A stretch of DNA of 12,017 nucleotides from an uncultured Dysgonomonas sp. (lineage in GTDB: Bacteria; Bacteroidota; Bacteroidia; Bacteroidales; Dysgonomonadaceae): positions 1 through 12,017 of the forward strand of contig CALNCC010000042.1 in assembly GCA_937875275.1 (NCBI GenBank), in the 5' to 3' direction. The notes beneath the pieces were generated by a model. The model saw only the letters and a list, made by a program, of their open reading frames with translations, ran no database searches and was not told the DNA's origin. The first letter of the stretch is position 1. Each line of letters starts with the position of its first letter. The translations under genes were made by a program, and so were the position numbers. This document shows, piece after piece, positions 1-6,510 of this stretch.

Positions 1-4
1 AGCT

Positions 5-12
5 TATCTTTG
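5..12 (+). promoter_or_regulatory. Candidate -7 promoter box before the YigZ-family gene
   Basis: TATCTTTG matches the Bacteroidota -7 consensus TAnnTTTG exactly, and the same octamer precedes gdhA and the DUF1015 gene here. The -33 element would lie outside the window. The box ends only 6 nt before the first ATG, so a transcript from it would have almost no leader. Confidence 0.5.
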
Positions 13-18
13 TCATTT

Positions 19-621
19 ATGATGAATGATATTTATAAAACGATAGTTGATAAGTCGGAAGGAATATACACCGAAAAGCGTAGTAAATTTATTGCCTACG
101 CTTTTCCCGTGCAATCGGAAGATGAGGTGAAAGTGATTCTGGATGAGCATCGGAAAGAATATTATGATGCGCGCCATATCTGTTGGGCGTATATGTTAGG
201 TGCTGAACGTACTAACTTTCGGTCGAATGATGATGGAGAGCCTTCGGGCACGGCAGGAAAGCCTATACTCGGACAAATAAACTCGAATGAACTTACTGAT
301 ATTCTGATTCTTGTTATCCGTTATTTCGGGGGAACGAAACTGGGTACGAGTGGATTGATTGTGGCATACAGAGAAGCTGCTTTGTTGGCAATAGAGTCTG
401 CGGATATTGTCGAGCGAACGGTAGATGATATAATCAAGGTGAGTTTCGACTATGAAGCGATGAATGGTGTGATGAAAGTGGTAAAGGATGTTAATCCACA
501 GATATTGGATCAGTCATTTGATCTGCGTTGTGCGATGACTTTGCGGATAAGACAGTCAGATTCAGAAAATTTGGTAGATCGGTTAAGGAAAGTTGAGGGT
601 GTGAAATGTGAGGTAGAGTAG
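19..621 (+). CDS. YigZ / IMPACT family protein (UPF0029 N-terminal plus DUF1949 C-terminal domain)
   Basis: From the ATG at 19 the protein is 200 aa, close to E. coli YigZ (about 204 aa). The N-terminal UPF0029/Impact domain covers roughly residues 10-125 and has the family signatures DARHICWAY (50-58), DDGEPSGTAGKP (71-82) and RYFGGTKLGTSGL (101-113). A ferredoxin-like DUF1949 domain fills roughly residues 135-195. The eukaryotic relative IMPACT is a translation regulator acting on GCN1/GCN2; the bacterial role is not established, though the fold resembles EF-G domains and a nucleic-acid or ribosome link has been proposed. ATG codons at 19 and 22 both fit the family start. The frame stays open to the left edge, with an in-frame TTG at 10, so a slightly longer form cannot be excluded. 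The gene converges on asnB and shares a bidirectional terminator with it. Confidence 0.93.
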   Translation: MMNDIYKTIVDKSEGIYTEKRSKFIAYAFPVQSEDEVKVILDEHRKEYYDARHICWAYMLGAERTNFRSNDDGEPSGTAGKPILGQINSNELTDILILVIRYFGGTKLGTSGLIVAYREAALLAIESADIVERTVDDIIKVSFDYEAMNGVMKVVKDVNPQILDQSFDLRCAMTLRIRQSDSENLVDRLRKVEGVKCEVE

Positions 622-640
622 AGGTTGTTGTCTGTTTTAA

Positions 641-683
641 TAAAGAAAAATGCGTATCGGTAATGGTACGCATTTTTACTTTA
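641..683. terminator. Bidirectional intrinsic terminator between the YigZ-family gene and asnB
   Basis: A perfect 11-bp inverted repeat (AAAAATGCGTA at 646-656, TACGCATTTTT at 667-677) has a 10-nt loop. It extends by five more pairs past one bulged A (TAAAG at 641-645 with CTTTA at 679-683). The stem is flanked by an A-tract on one side and a T-tract on the other, so it can end transcription of both convergent genes. Confidence 0.85.
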
Positions 684-701
684 TTGTAGATGATTGTTTG
701 A

Positions 702-2363
702 TCAATAAGCTTCGGAATGTACTGATTTTACGGCTCTTCCCGACGGATCGATGCGGTTCTTGAACGAAGCATCCCACTCCAAGGCAACAGCGGAGCTACA
801 TGCCACAGATGGAACGGATGGCACAGTCTGTGCCGCCGATGCGGAAGGAAAATGTTCTTCGAAAATAGTTCTGTACCAATACTCTTCTTTACTCATCGGA
901 GGATTGATAGGGAATCGTTCCGCAGCATGTTTCATCTGTTTATCTGAGATTTTTTCTTCAGCTGTTGCGCGTAGAGAATCAATCCAATTGTATCCGACTC
1001 CGTCAGAGAACTGTTCTTTTTGTCTCCATGCCACACTTGCGGGTAGAGCATCTTCGAAAGCTTTTCTTAAAATATATTTTTCAATTTTGCCGTCAGCGCA
1101 CATTTTGTCTTTCGGGTTCAGGCGCATTGCCACATCCATAAATTCTTTATCGAGAAACGGTACACGTCCTTCTACTCCCCACGCGGCCAATGATTTGTTG
1201 GCACGTAAACAGTCATACAGATGCAGTTTATCTAATTTTCTTACAGTCTCTTCGTGTAAGGCTTTAGCGTCAGGTGCTTTGTGAAAATATAAATATCCGC
1301 CGAATAGTTCGTCCGAACCTTCCCCGGAAAGTACCATCTTTACGCCCATCGATTTTATGTAACGGGCAAGTAAATACATTGGGGTAGATGCTCTTACGGT
1401 GGTTACATCGTATGTTTCGATATGATAGATAACATCGCTTAGTGCATCCATTGCTTCTTCTACTGTAAAATTGATCTCGTGATGCACGGTGCCTATATAA
1501 TCGGCGACTTTGCGTGCAGCTTCCAAATCGGGTGCGCCTTTCAGCCCCACAGCAAAGGAATGTAGTTGAGGCCACCATGCTTCAGAATTACTGTCGTCCT
1601 CAATGCGGCGACCGGCATATTTTTTTGCAATAGCTGAGATGACTGACGAGTCTAATCCTCCGGATAGGAGAACGCCGTATGGTACGTCAGACATCAGTTG
1701 TCTGTGTACAGCTTTTTCGAGAGCATCGCGCAATTCATCTATGTCAGATGTGTTGTCTTTTACATTGTCATATTCCATCCACTCTCTTTTGTACCATTGC
1801 ACCGGTTCTTTGTCCTTGTCGGTCATGTAATATCCGGCAGGAAACTCTTGTATGTTAGGGCAGATACCTTCTAATGCTTTCAGTTCGCTGGCTACATAAA
1901 ATTGTCCTTTGTCATCATAACCCATGTACAGGGGGATGATTCCCATGTGGTCGCGACCAATCAGGAATGTATCTTTCTCTGAATCATACAATGCAAAAGC
2001 GTATATTCCGTTCAGATCTTCGAATATGTCTATTCCTTTGTCTTTATACAGAGCTAAAATTACTTCGCAATCTGAGTTGGTAAGAAAAGGGTACTCGGCA
2101 TATTTGTTTCTGATCTCTTTTTGGTTGTATATCTCGCCATTGACAGCAAGTATAAGTTTGCCGTCTTGGCTGTATAATGGTTGTTTACCTGAGTCTACTC
2201 CCACGATAGAAAGTCTCTCGTGGGCAAGAATCGCACTTTTACCGCAGTATATCCCCGACCAGTCGGGTCCACGATGGCGAATTTTTTTTGCCATCTTTAA
2301 TATCTGACGACGAAGAATGTCAGTATCTTGTGTTAAATCGAATGCACCTACAAATCCACACAT
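702..2363 (-). CDS. asnB: Asparagine synthase B (glutamine-hydrolysing)
   Basis: This cytosolic enzyme makes asparagine from aspartate, ATP and glutamine. The 553-aa length is almost that of E. coli AsnB (554 aa). It opens with MCGFVGAF, giving the Cys nucleophile of the N-terminal Ntn glutaminase domain after Met removal. That domain also shows RHRGPD (29-34), the Arg of HERLSIVG (about 49) and NGEIYN (75-80). The synthetase domain carries the ATP-pyrophosphatase loop SGGLDSS (234-240) and the later signature SGEGSDELFGGY. All catalytic motifs are present. The start is fixed because Cys must be residue 2. A promoter lies upstream on the minus strand at 2409-2439, predicting a leader of about 40 nt. 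The gene appears monocistronic and is divergent from the lipoprotein gene. Antisense frames of some size inside it are shadows. Confidence 0.97.
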   Translation of the reverse strand: MCGFVGAFDLTQDTDILRRQILKMAKKIRHRGPDWSGIYCGKSAILAHERLSIVGVDSGKQPLYSQDGKLILAVNGEIYNQKEIRNKYAEYPFLTNSDCEVILALYKDKGIDIFEDLNGIYAFALYDSEKDTFLIGRDHMGIIPLYMGYDDKGQFYVASELKALEGICPNIQEFPAGYYMTDKDKEPVQWYKREWMEYDNVKDNTSDIDELRDALEKAVHRQLMSDVPYGVLLSGGLDSSVISAIAKKYAGRRIEDDSNSEAWWPQLHSFAVGLKGAPDLEAARKVADYIGTVHHEINFTVEEAMDALSDVIYHIETYDVTTVRASTPMYLLARYIKSMGVKMVLSGEGSDELFGGYLYFHKAPDAKALHEETVRKLDKLHLYDCLRANKSLAAWGVEGRVPFLDKEFMDVAMRLNPKDKMCADGKIEKYILRKAFEDALPASVAWRQKEQFSDGVGYNWIDSLRATAEEKISDKQMKHAAERFPINPPMSKEEYWYRTIFEEHFPSASAAQTVPSVPSVACSSAVALEWDASFKNRIDPSGRAVKSVHSEAY

Positions 2364-2408
2364 AGCAATTTATGATTAATGTGAAACATTTTATTATTTA
2401 CAGTCTGG

Positions 2409-2439
2409 CAAAGATAGACTGTTTTGTCTATATAACAAA
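2409..2439 (-). promoter_or_regulatory. asnB promoter
   Basis: Read on the minus strand, TATCTTTG (complement of 2409-2416) is a perfect -7 box. TTTG (complement of 2436-2439) sits 19 nt upstream as the -33 element. Transcription would start near 2400-2404. Confidence 0.7.
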
Positions 2440-2586
2440 CTAAACCTATCAAAATGTTTTTGTAATATGTGAAATAATCGCAAAAAGATATTTATTTACT
2501 GTTGTTGCTTTCTAATTGGCGGAGTGTGGGGCTTCTCTTGATGGTGCTTGTATTCTGAAAAAATATTAGATTATCTGTAAAATACT

Positions 2587-2594
2587 TATATTTG
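2587..2594 (+). promoter_or_regulatory. -7 box of the lipoprotein gene promoter
   Basis: TATATTTG fits TAnnTTTG and lies about 65 nt before the chosen ATG. No convincing -33 element is visible at the usual distance, so this promoter may be weak or activator-dependent. The stretch between this box and the asnB promoter (about 2440-2586) shows nothing else I can name. Confidence 0.5.
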
Positions 2595-2659
2595 TAGTTC
2601 ATTTCTTGTTGATTACGAACTTTAACACGACCTTGGTCGATCGAAACATAAAATTTACA

Positions 2660-3226
2660 ATGAAAGCAATCCATTTTACAAAAGGACTTTGTGTCCTGTT
2701 CCTCTCACTATTTATTTTATCCTCTTGTAGCGACGACGATAACGGAGATGATTCTGTTGTTGCAAAATTGGAAGGCGAGTGGGAGATTACATCGCGAGTG
2801 ATATCTTCATATAACAAAGACTGGCCAGATGATATGGCGGAGAGTTTCAAGAATTGGGATAAAAAGATAAATGGGCTGTACCAATCGTATGGGACTGGAT
2901 ATTTGTCGAAATATATTTTTGACGAAAAACAGACGGAAGTTAGATCTATAACGACTAAGCGTGTGGATGAGGTCTTGATAAAAGATTTGAGAGAATCGTA
3001 TACTATAGTTGGTAAAGACTCTATTGTGGTGCGAAATCAAGGGTTGGGCGAAATCACTCGACAAGGCAAATATTATTTTTCTGGGGAAAATTCTTGTCAG
3101 ATGATTTATTCTGTCGATGAAACCTCTATCCGTTTGTTTCTGGAAGAAATTGGAGTAGACCCTCAGCTGCCTAATGGCACATACCCTTATTATGCAACGA
3201 TAAGATATAATCTTAGTCGTAAATGA
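2660..3226 (+). CDS. Putative lipocalin-like outer-membrane lipoprotein
   Basis: From the ATG at 2660 the product is 188 aa. It starts with a lipoprotein signal: Lys at 2 and 8, a hydrophobic stretch at 10-20, and lipobox LSSC with Cys at 23. The residues after the Cys, SDDDNGDD, resemble the Bacteroidota lipoprotein export signal that sends lipoproteins to the cell surface. The mature part begins VVAKLEGEWEITSRV, typical of small lipocalin-like beta-barrel domains (the L-x-G-x-W strand), followed by alternating beta-type segments such as SYTIVGKDSIVVR. A longer frame begins at a TTG at 2606, but it would put 18 polar residues before the signal peptide and I rejected it. Ligand and function are unknown. 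No terminator follows; the rplU promoter begins about 12 nt after the stop. Confidence 0.8.
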   Translation: MKAIHFTKGLCVLFLSLFILSSCSDDDNGDDSVVAKLEGEWEITSRVISSYNKDWPDDMAESFKNWDKKINGLYQSYGTGYLSKYIFDEKQTEVRSITTKRVDEVLIKDLRESYTIVGKDSIVVRNQGLGEITRQGKYYFSGENSCQMIYSVDETSIRLFLEEIGVDPQLPNGTYPYYATIRYNLSRK

Positions 3227-3237
3227 CGCGGAAAAAG

Positions 3238-3268
3238 TTTGAGGAATAAAAATTATTTTATATATTTG
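3238..3268 (+). promoter_or_regulatory. rplU-rpmA promoter
   Basis: TTTG at 3238-3241 and TATATTTG at 3261-3268, separated by 19 nt, give a near-ideal Bacteroidota sigma-ABfr promoter. Transcription would start near 3274, leaving a leader of about 76 nt before rplU. The quality fits a highly expressed ribosomal-protein operon. Confidence 0.8.
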
Positions 3269-3274
3269 CACCCC

Positions 3275-3350
3275 GATTGTCAATAGGCTAACAAGAAATC
3301 ATGGAGAAAATGATTCGCCTCAGACGCATAACCTGTAAAAATAAAAACAG
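3275..3350 (+). promoter_or_regulatory. rplU 5' leader with a small hairpin and short overlapping ORF
   Basis: Inside the predicted leader, AATCAT (3297-3302) pairs with ATGATT (3310-3315) around the purine loop GGAGAAA. An ATG at 3301 opens a 21-codon frame, starting MEKMIRLRRI and rich in Lys and Arg, that ends at TAG 3364-3366. It overlaps the rplU start in another frame. Ribosomal-protein leaders are often autoregulatory, but I recognise no described class here and the structure may be incidental. Confidence 0.3.
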
Positions 3351-3662
3351 ATGTACGCAATTGTAGACATTCAAGGTCAACAAATGAAAGTTGAAAAAGA
3401 TCAGAAGATCTATGTTCACAGAATCGACGCAGAAGCCGGCTCGGAAGTAGAGTTCGACAAAGTGTTGTTGATAGATAACGAAGGAAACGTTACTATCGGT
3501 GCTCCGACAGTAGAGGGCGCAAAAGTTGTAGTTGTTGTTGGTTCTCAAGTAAAGGGAGACAAGGTACTTGTTTTCCACAAAAAGAGAAGAAAAGGACACC
3601 GTAAATTGAACGGTCATCGTCAACAATTTACTCAAGTTACAATTAAAGAAATTATTGCTTAA
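3351..3662 (+). CDS. rplU: 50S ribosomal protein L21
   Basis: This 103-aa protein, the family's usual length, binds 23S rRNA in the large ribosomal subunit. It begins MYAIVDIQGQQMKVE, the standard L21 opening, where most bacteria have MYAVIxTGGKQY. The C-terminal third holds the basic L21 signature KKRRKGHRKLNGHRQQFT (about 77-94) that contacts rRNA, followed by the closing VTIKEIIA. The start has no Shine-Dalgarno sequence; the preceding bases are A-rich, as usual for this phylum. It is first in an operon with rpmA, 21 nt downstream. Confidence 0.98.
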   Translation: MYAIVDIQGQQMKVEKDQKIYVHRIDAEAGSEVEFDKVLLIDNEGNVTIGAPTVEGAKVVVVVGSQVKGDKVLVFHKKRRKGHRKLNGHRQQFTQVTIKEIIA

Positions 3663-3683
3663 CAAGATTAAAGTTACGAAAAA

Positions 3684-3947
3684 ATGGCACATAAGAAAGG
3701 TGTAGGTAGTTCGAAGAACGGTCGCGAGTCAGAAAGTAAACGACTTGGAGTTAAGATATTTGGTGGTGAAGCTGTAAAAGCTGGAAGTATTATTGTTCGT
3801 CAGAGAGGAACAACTCATCATCCGGGAGAAAATGTAGGTATAGGAAAAGATCATACACTATTTGCATTGACAGACGGTGTGGTAGCTTTCCGTAAGAAAA
3901 GAAATGACAGATCTTACGTTTCGGTTGTACCTCAGGCAGAAGCTTAA
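3684..3947 (+). CDS. rpmA: 50S ribosomal protein L27
   Basis: This 87-aa protein has the canonical start MAHKKGVGSSKNGRESESKRLGVK. The N-terminal tail of L27 reaches toward the peptidyl-transferase centre. It lacks the cleavable N-terminal extension found in Firmicutes L27. The middle carries the family signature RQRGTTHHPGENVGIGKDHTLFA (about 39-61). It is co-transcribed with rplU, the near-universal pairing, and the operon closes with a strong terminator about 20 nt after the stop. Confidence 0.98.
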   Translation: MAHKKGVGSSKNGRESESKRLGVKIFGGEAVKAGSIIVRQRGTTHHPGENVGIGKDHTLFALTDGVVAFRKKRNDRSYVSVVPQAEA

Positions 3948-3969
3948 AAACATAAGTGATATAATAAGT

Positions 3970-4004
3970 AAAAGGGCTGAAGATTTGATCTTCAGCCCTT
4001 TTTT
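3970..4004 (+). terminator. Intrinsic terminator of rplU-rpmA
   Basis: A perfect 15-bp stem (AAAAGGGCTGAAGAT at 3970-3984 against 3988-4002) with a TTG loop is followed by a run of T to 4004. This is a textbook rho-independent terminator and explains why the operon does not run into gdhA. Confidence 0.95.
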
Positions 4005-4114
4005 GTTCTTTGAATATATTATCTAAATATATTGAATAGTCGAGACATATGTTTTTTTTAACATTACAAACAATCTATTCGTCAATAAAATCGTGTTTTT
4101 TATGTCATAATGTT

Positions 4115-4122
4115 TATCTTTG
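4115..4122 (+). promoter_or_regulatory. -7 box of the gdhA promoter
   Basis: TATCTTTG is an exact -7 match about 43 nt before the gdhA ATG. The -33 region (about 4092-4097) is only T-rich (GTGTTTTT), not a clear TTTG. The AT-rich stretch 4005-4114 upstream contains no gene. Confidence 0.6.
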
Positions 4123-4165
4123 TCGCGAAAATGTTTATTTCCTATCCATAAATTAAAATTATCAG

Positions 4166-5500
4166 ATGAAAGCAGAAAAAGTATTAGAAGACTTGAAACG
4201 TCGATTTCCGAACGAAGCAGAATATCATCAAGCAGTACAAGAAGTGCTGGAATCAATAGAGGAGGTATATAATCAGCATCCTGAGTTTGAAAAAACAAAC
4301 CTTGTGGAACGGTTATGTATTCCCGATCGCATATTTTCGTTTCGTGTAACATGGACAGACGATGCCGGCAATGTGCATACCAATATGGGGTATCGTGTGC
4401 AGCACTCAAATGCTATCGGTCCTTACAAAGGGGGAGTGCGTTTTCATTCATCAGTATCACCTTCGATACTTAAGTTCCTGGCTTTCGAGCAGACTTTCAA
4501 AAACTCTTTGACAACTCTGCCTATGGGAGGTGGAAAAGGGGGATCGGATTTCAGTCCGAAAGGAAAATCTACCACAGAGATAATGCGTTTCTGTCAAGCC
4601 TTTGTATTGGAGTTGTGGAAGCATATAGGTCCGGATACGGACGTGCCTGCCGGAGATATCGGTGTTGGTGGTCGCGAAGTAGGGTATATGTTCGGGATGT
4701 ATAAGAAGCTGACTCACGAGTTTACCGGAACATTTACGGGTAAGGGATTGGCATTCGGAGGATCGAATATTCGCCCCGAAGCTACCGGATATGGAAACGT
4801 TTATTTCCTTCTCGAGATGTTGAAAACAAAAAATATCGACATCAAAGGTAAAAAATGTATCGTGTCGGGATCGGGTAATGTTGCGCAATACACTTGCGAA
4901 AAGTTGATAGAGCTTGGGGCTATCCCGGTTACTTTGTCCGACTCTAACGGCTATATTTACGATCCGGAAGGTATAACAGTCGAGAAATTAGCGTATGTGA
5001 AAGAGTTGAAAGAACTTTATCGTGGACGTATAAAGGAATATGCTGACGAATATGGATGTAAATATGTGCCTAACGCTCGTCCTTGGGGCGAGAAGGGAGA
5101 TATTGCTCTGCCATCGGCAACGCAGAACGAGGTGAATGGAGAGGATGCCAGAAAGCTTGTGGCAAATGGAGTGATTGCTGTATCGGAAGGTGCTAATATG
5201 CCATCTACGCCGGAGGCTATTGAAGTGTTCCAGAATGCTAAAATTTTATATGCACCGGGTAAGGCTGCCAATGCCGGAGGTGTTTCAGTGTCGGGGCTTG
5301 AAATGACCCAGAACTCTGAGCGATTGAGCTGGAGCTCGGAAGAGGTTGATGCCAAATTGAAATGGATTATGTCGAATATTCACGACAATTGTGTGAAATA
5401 CGGAACGGAGCCTGATGGATATGTAAACTATGTGAAGGGGGCGAATATTGCCGGATTCATGAAGGTTGCTAAAGCTATGATGGCACAAGGGATAATTTAA
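4166..5500 (+). CDS. gdhA: Glutamate dehydrogenase, hexameric, probably NADP-dependent
   Basis: GdhA interconverts 2-oxoglutarate plus ammonium and glutamate, and is a main ammonia-assimilation enzyme in Bacteroidales. The 444 aa match the small hexameric class. Visible motifs are GPYKGGVRF (85-93) with substrate Lys88; PMGGGKGGSDFSPKGKS (119-135) with the catalytic Lys124; and VPAGDIGVGGREVGYMFG (160-177) with the catalytic Asp164. The Rossmann coenzyme domain starts at about 230 with SGSGNVAQY (234-242), and SDSNG follows its second strand at 259. E. coli NADP-dependent GdhA has a Ser-containing stretch there too, which favours NADP, though dual specificity cannot be excluded. It stands alone between a promoter and a terminator. 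Its glutamate product feeds SerC, encoded just downstream on the other strand. Confidence 0.96.
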   Translation: MKAEKVLEDLKRRFPNEAEYHQAVQEVLESIEEVYNQHPEFEKTNLVERLCIPDRIFSFRVTWTDDAGNVHTNMGYRVQHSNAIGPYKGGVRFHSSVSPSILKFLAFEQTFKNSLTTLPMGGGKGGSDFSPKGKSTTEIMRFCQAFVLELWKHIGPDTDVPAGDIGVGGREVGYMFGMYKKLTHEFTGTFTGKGLAFGGSNIRPEATGYGNVYFLLEMLKTKNIDIKGKKCIVSGSGNVAQYTCEKLIELGAIPVTLSDSNGYIYDPEGITVEKLAYVKELKELYRGRIKEYADEYGCKYVPNARPWGEKGDIALPSATQNEVNGEDARKLVANGVIAVSEGANMPSTPEAIEVFQNAKILYAPGKAANAGGVSVSGLEMTQNSERLSWSSEEVDAKLKWIMSNIHDNCVKYGTEPDGYVNYVKGANIAGFMKVAKAMMAQGII

Positions 5501-5520
5501 AGTCTCAATATTACATACGA

Positions 5521-5554
5521 AAACGGGCGATTGGAATTTTCCAGTCGCCCGTTT
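5521..5554. terminator. Bidirectional terminator between gdhA and serA
   Basis: AAACGGGCGATTGGAA (5521-5536) and TTCCAGTCGCCCGTTT (5539-5554) form a 16-bp inverted repeat with one T-G wobble. The innermost pairs must open for the loop. The A-rich and T-rich ends allow function on both strands, as expected between convergent genes, though the T-tracts are short. Confidence 0.85.
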
Positions 5555-5578
5555 CTATTTATAGCAATCAGTGAATGA

Positions 5579-6499
5579 TTATTTATTCAGTCTGAAACGT
5601 TCGTTGCCATTCTTGATAAAATCAACAATTTGGTTGGCTGCGGCAATCCCGGCATTTGTATTTGCTTCGGCAGTTTGTGCACCCATTTTCTTTGGAGAAG
5701 AGAAATATCTTCCTGCAAATTTTTCTGCCATTTCGGCATCATTACCCGGCTTGATGTCTGTTACGTATTTGAAGTCAGCTCTATCTTCCATCAATTTTAC
5801 GATTTCGGCCTCGTTGATGACCTCTTTACGTGCAGTATTGATCAGCAATGCTTTCTTTGGCATTTTGCTCAACAGGGCATAGTTGATAGAGTTTTTAGTC
5901 TCTGCCGTTGCCGGAATATGGATAGATACAATTTGGCATGTTGAATACAATTCTTCGACCGATCCTACAGCTTTTACTCCTTCAGCTTCTATTTGCTCTT
6001 TTGTGAGGAATGGATCGTAGGCATATATTTCCATGCCGAATCCCTTGGCGATGCGTGCAACGTTGCGTCCCACATTTCCATAAGCGTGTATGCCTAATTT
6101 TTTGCCAAGAAGTTCTGTCCCCGATGCTCCGTTAAAGAGGTTACGCACGGCATAGACAGCCAATCCGAATACAAGTTCGGCCACAGCGTTTGCGTTTTGT
6201 CCGGGAGTGTTCATGGCGCAGATGTTGTTTGCCGTTGCGGCATCCAAGTCTACGTTGTCGAATCCTGCTCCTGCGCGTACTACAATTTTCAGATTCTTTC
6301 CGGCATCAAGTACCGCTTTGTCGAAGATATCGCTGCGGAAGATTGCTGCATCTGCATCTGCGATAGCGTCTAACAACTGTTGTTTGTCTGTGTATTTTTC
6401 CAAAAAAGCAGCTTCGAATCCCGCATTATCCAGCACGTTTTTAATCCCGGCTGTAGCTTCAGCAGCGAATGGCTTTTCTGTTGCAATTAAAACTTTCAT
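5579..6499 (-). CDS. serA: D-3-phosphoglycerate dehydrogenase, short form without ACT domain
   Basis: SerA oxidises 3-phosphoglycerate to 3-phosphohydroxypyruvate, the first committed step of serine synthesis. At 306 aa it consists only of the substrate-binding and Rossmann domains, lacking the C-terminal ACT domain that gives serine feedback in E. coli SerA (410 aa). The substrate-side signature is VRAGAGFDNVD (74-84). The dinucleotide loop is HAYGNVGRNVA (138-148), and Asp162 after the second strand suggests NAD. The catalytic Arg lies in NTARKEV (Arg224). Where most family members have PHxG with the catalytic His, this one reads SPKKMGAQT (268-276), so Lys replaces His. The usual Glu of the DVFxxEP motif is not obvious in TDIKPGND (247-254). 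A Lys-type group of PGDHs is known from Bacteroides and Entamoeba, so the enzyme is probably active. It follows serC by 11 nt. Confidence 0.92.
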   Translation of the reverse strand: MKVLIATEKPFAAEATAGIKNVLDNAGFEAAFLEKYTDKQQLLDAIADADAAIFRSDIFDKAVLDAGKNLKIVVRAGAGFDNVDLDAATANNICAMNTPGQNANAVAELVFGLAVYAVRNLFNGASGTELLGKKLGIHAYGNVGRNVARIAKGFGMEIYAYDPFLTKEQIEAEGVKAVGSVEELYSTCQIVSIHIPATAETKNSINYALLSKMPKKALLINTARKEVINEAEIVKLMEDRADFKYVTDIKPGNDAEMAEKFAGRYFSSPKKMGAQTAEANTNAGIAAANQIVDFIKNGNERFRLNK

Positions 6500-6510
6500 A
6501 TTTCGATTAT

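Noticed and set aside
751..1284. 177-codon plus-strand open frame inside asnB
   Set aside because: It is antisense to the clearly coding asnB, with a composition explained by the opposite strand and no recognisable domain; other frames at 1270-1578, 1603-1830 and 1924-2307 are rejected for the same reason.
2606..2659. TTG start extending the lipoprotein by 18 residues
   Set aside because: It would bury the signal peptide behind polar residues; the ATG at 2660 gives a normal lipoprotein signal.
2807..3283. 158-codon minus-strand frame across the lipoprotein gene
   Set aside because: It is the shadow of a gene with a signal peptide and lipobox, and the translated product has no domain features.
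4013..4033. Two copies of AATATATT, 5 nt apart, upstream of gdhA
   Set aside because: Each is a simple AT palindrome in a very AT-rich spacer; too low in complexity to call an operator.
4457..4888. 143-codon minus-strand frame inside gdhA
   Set aside because: It is antisense to conserved GdhA motifs and has no sign of selection as protein.
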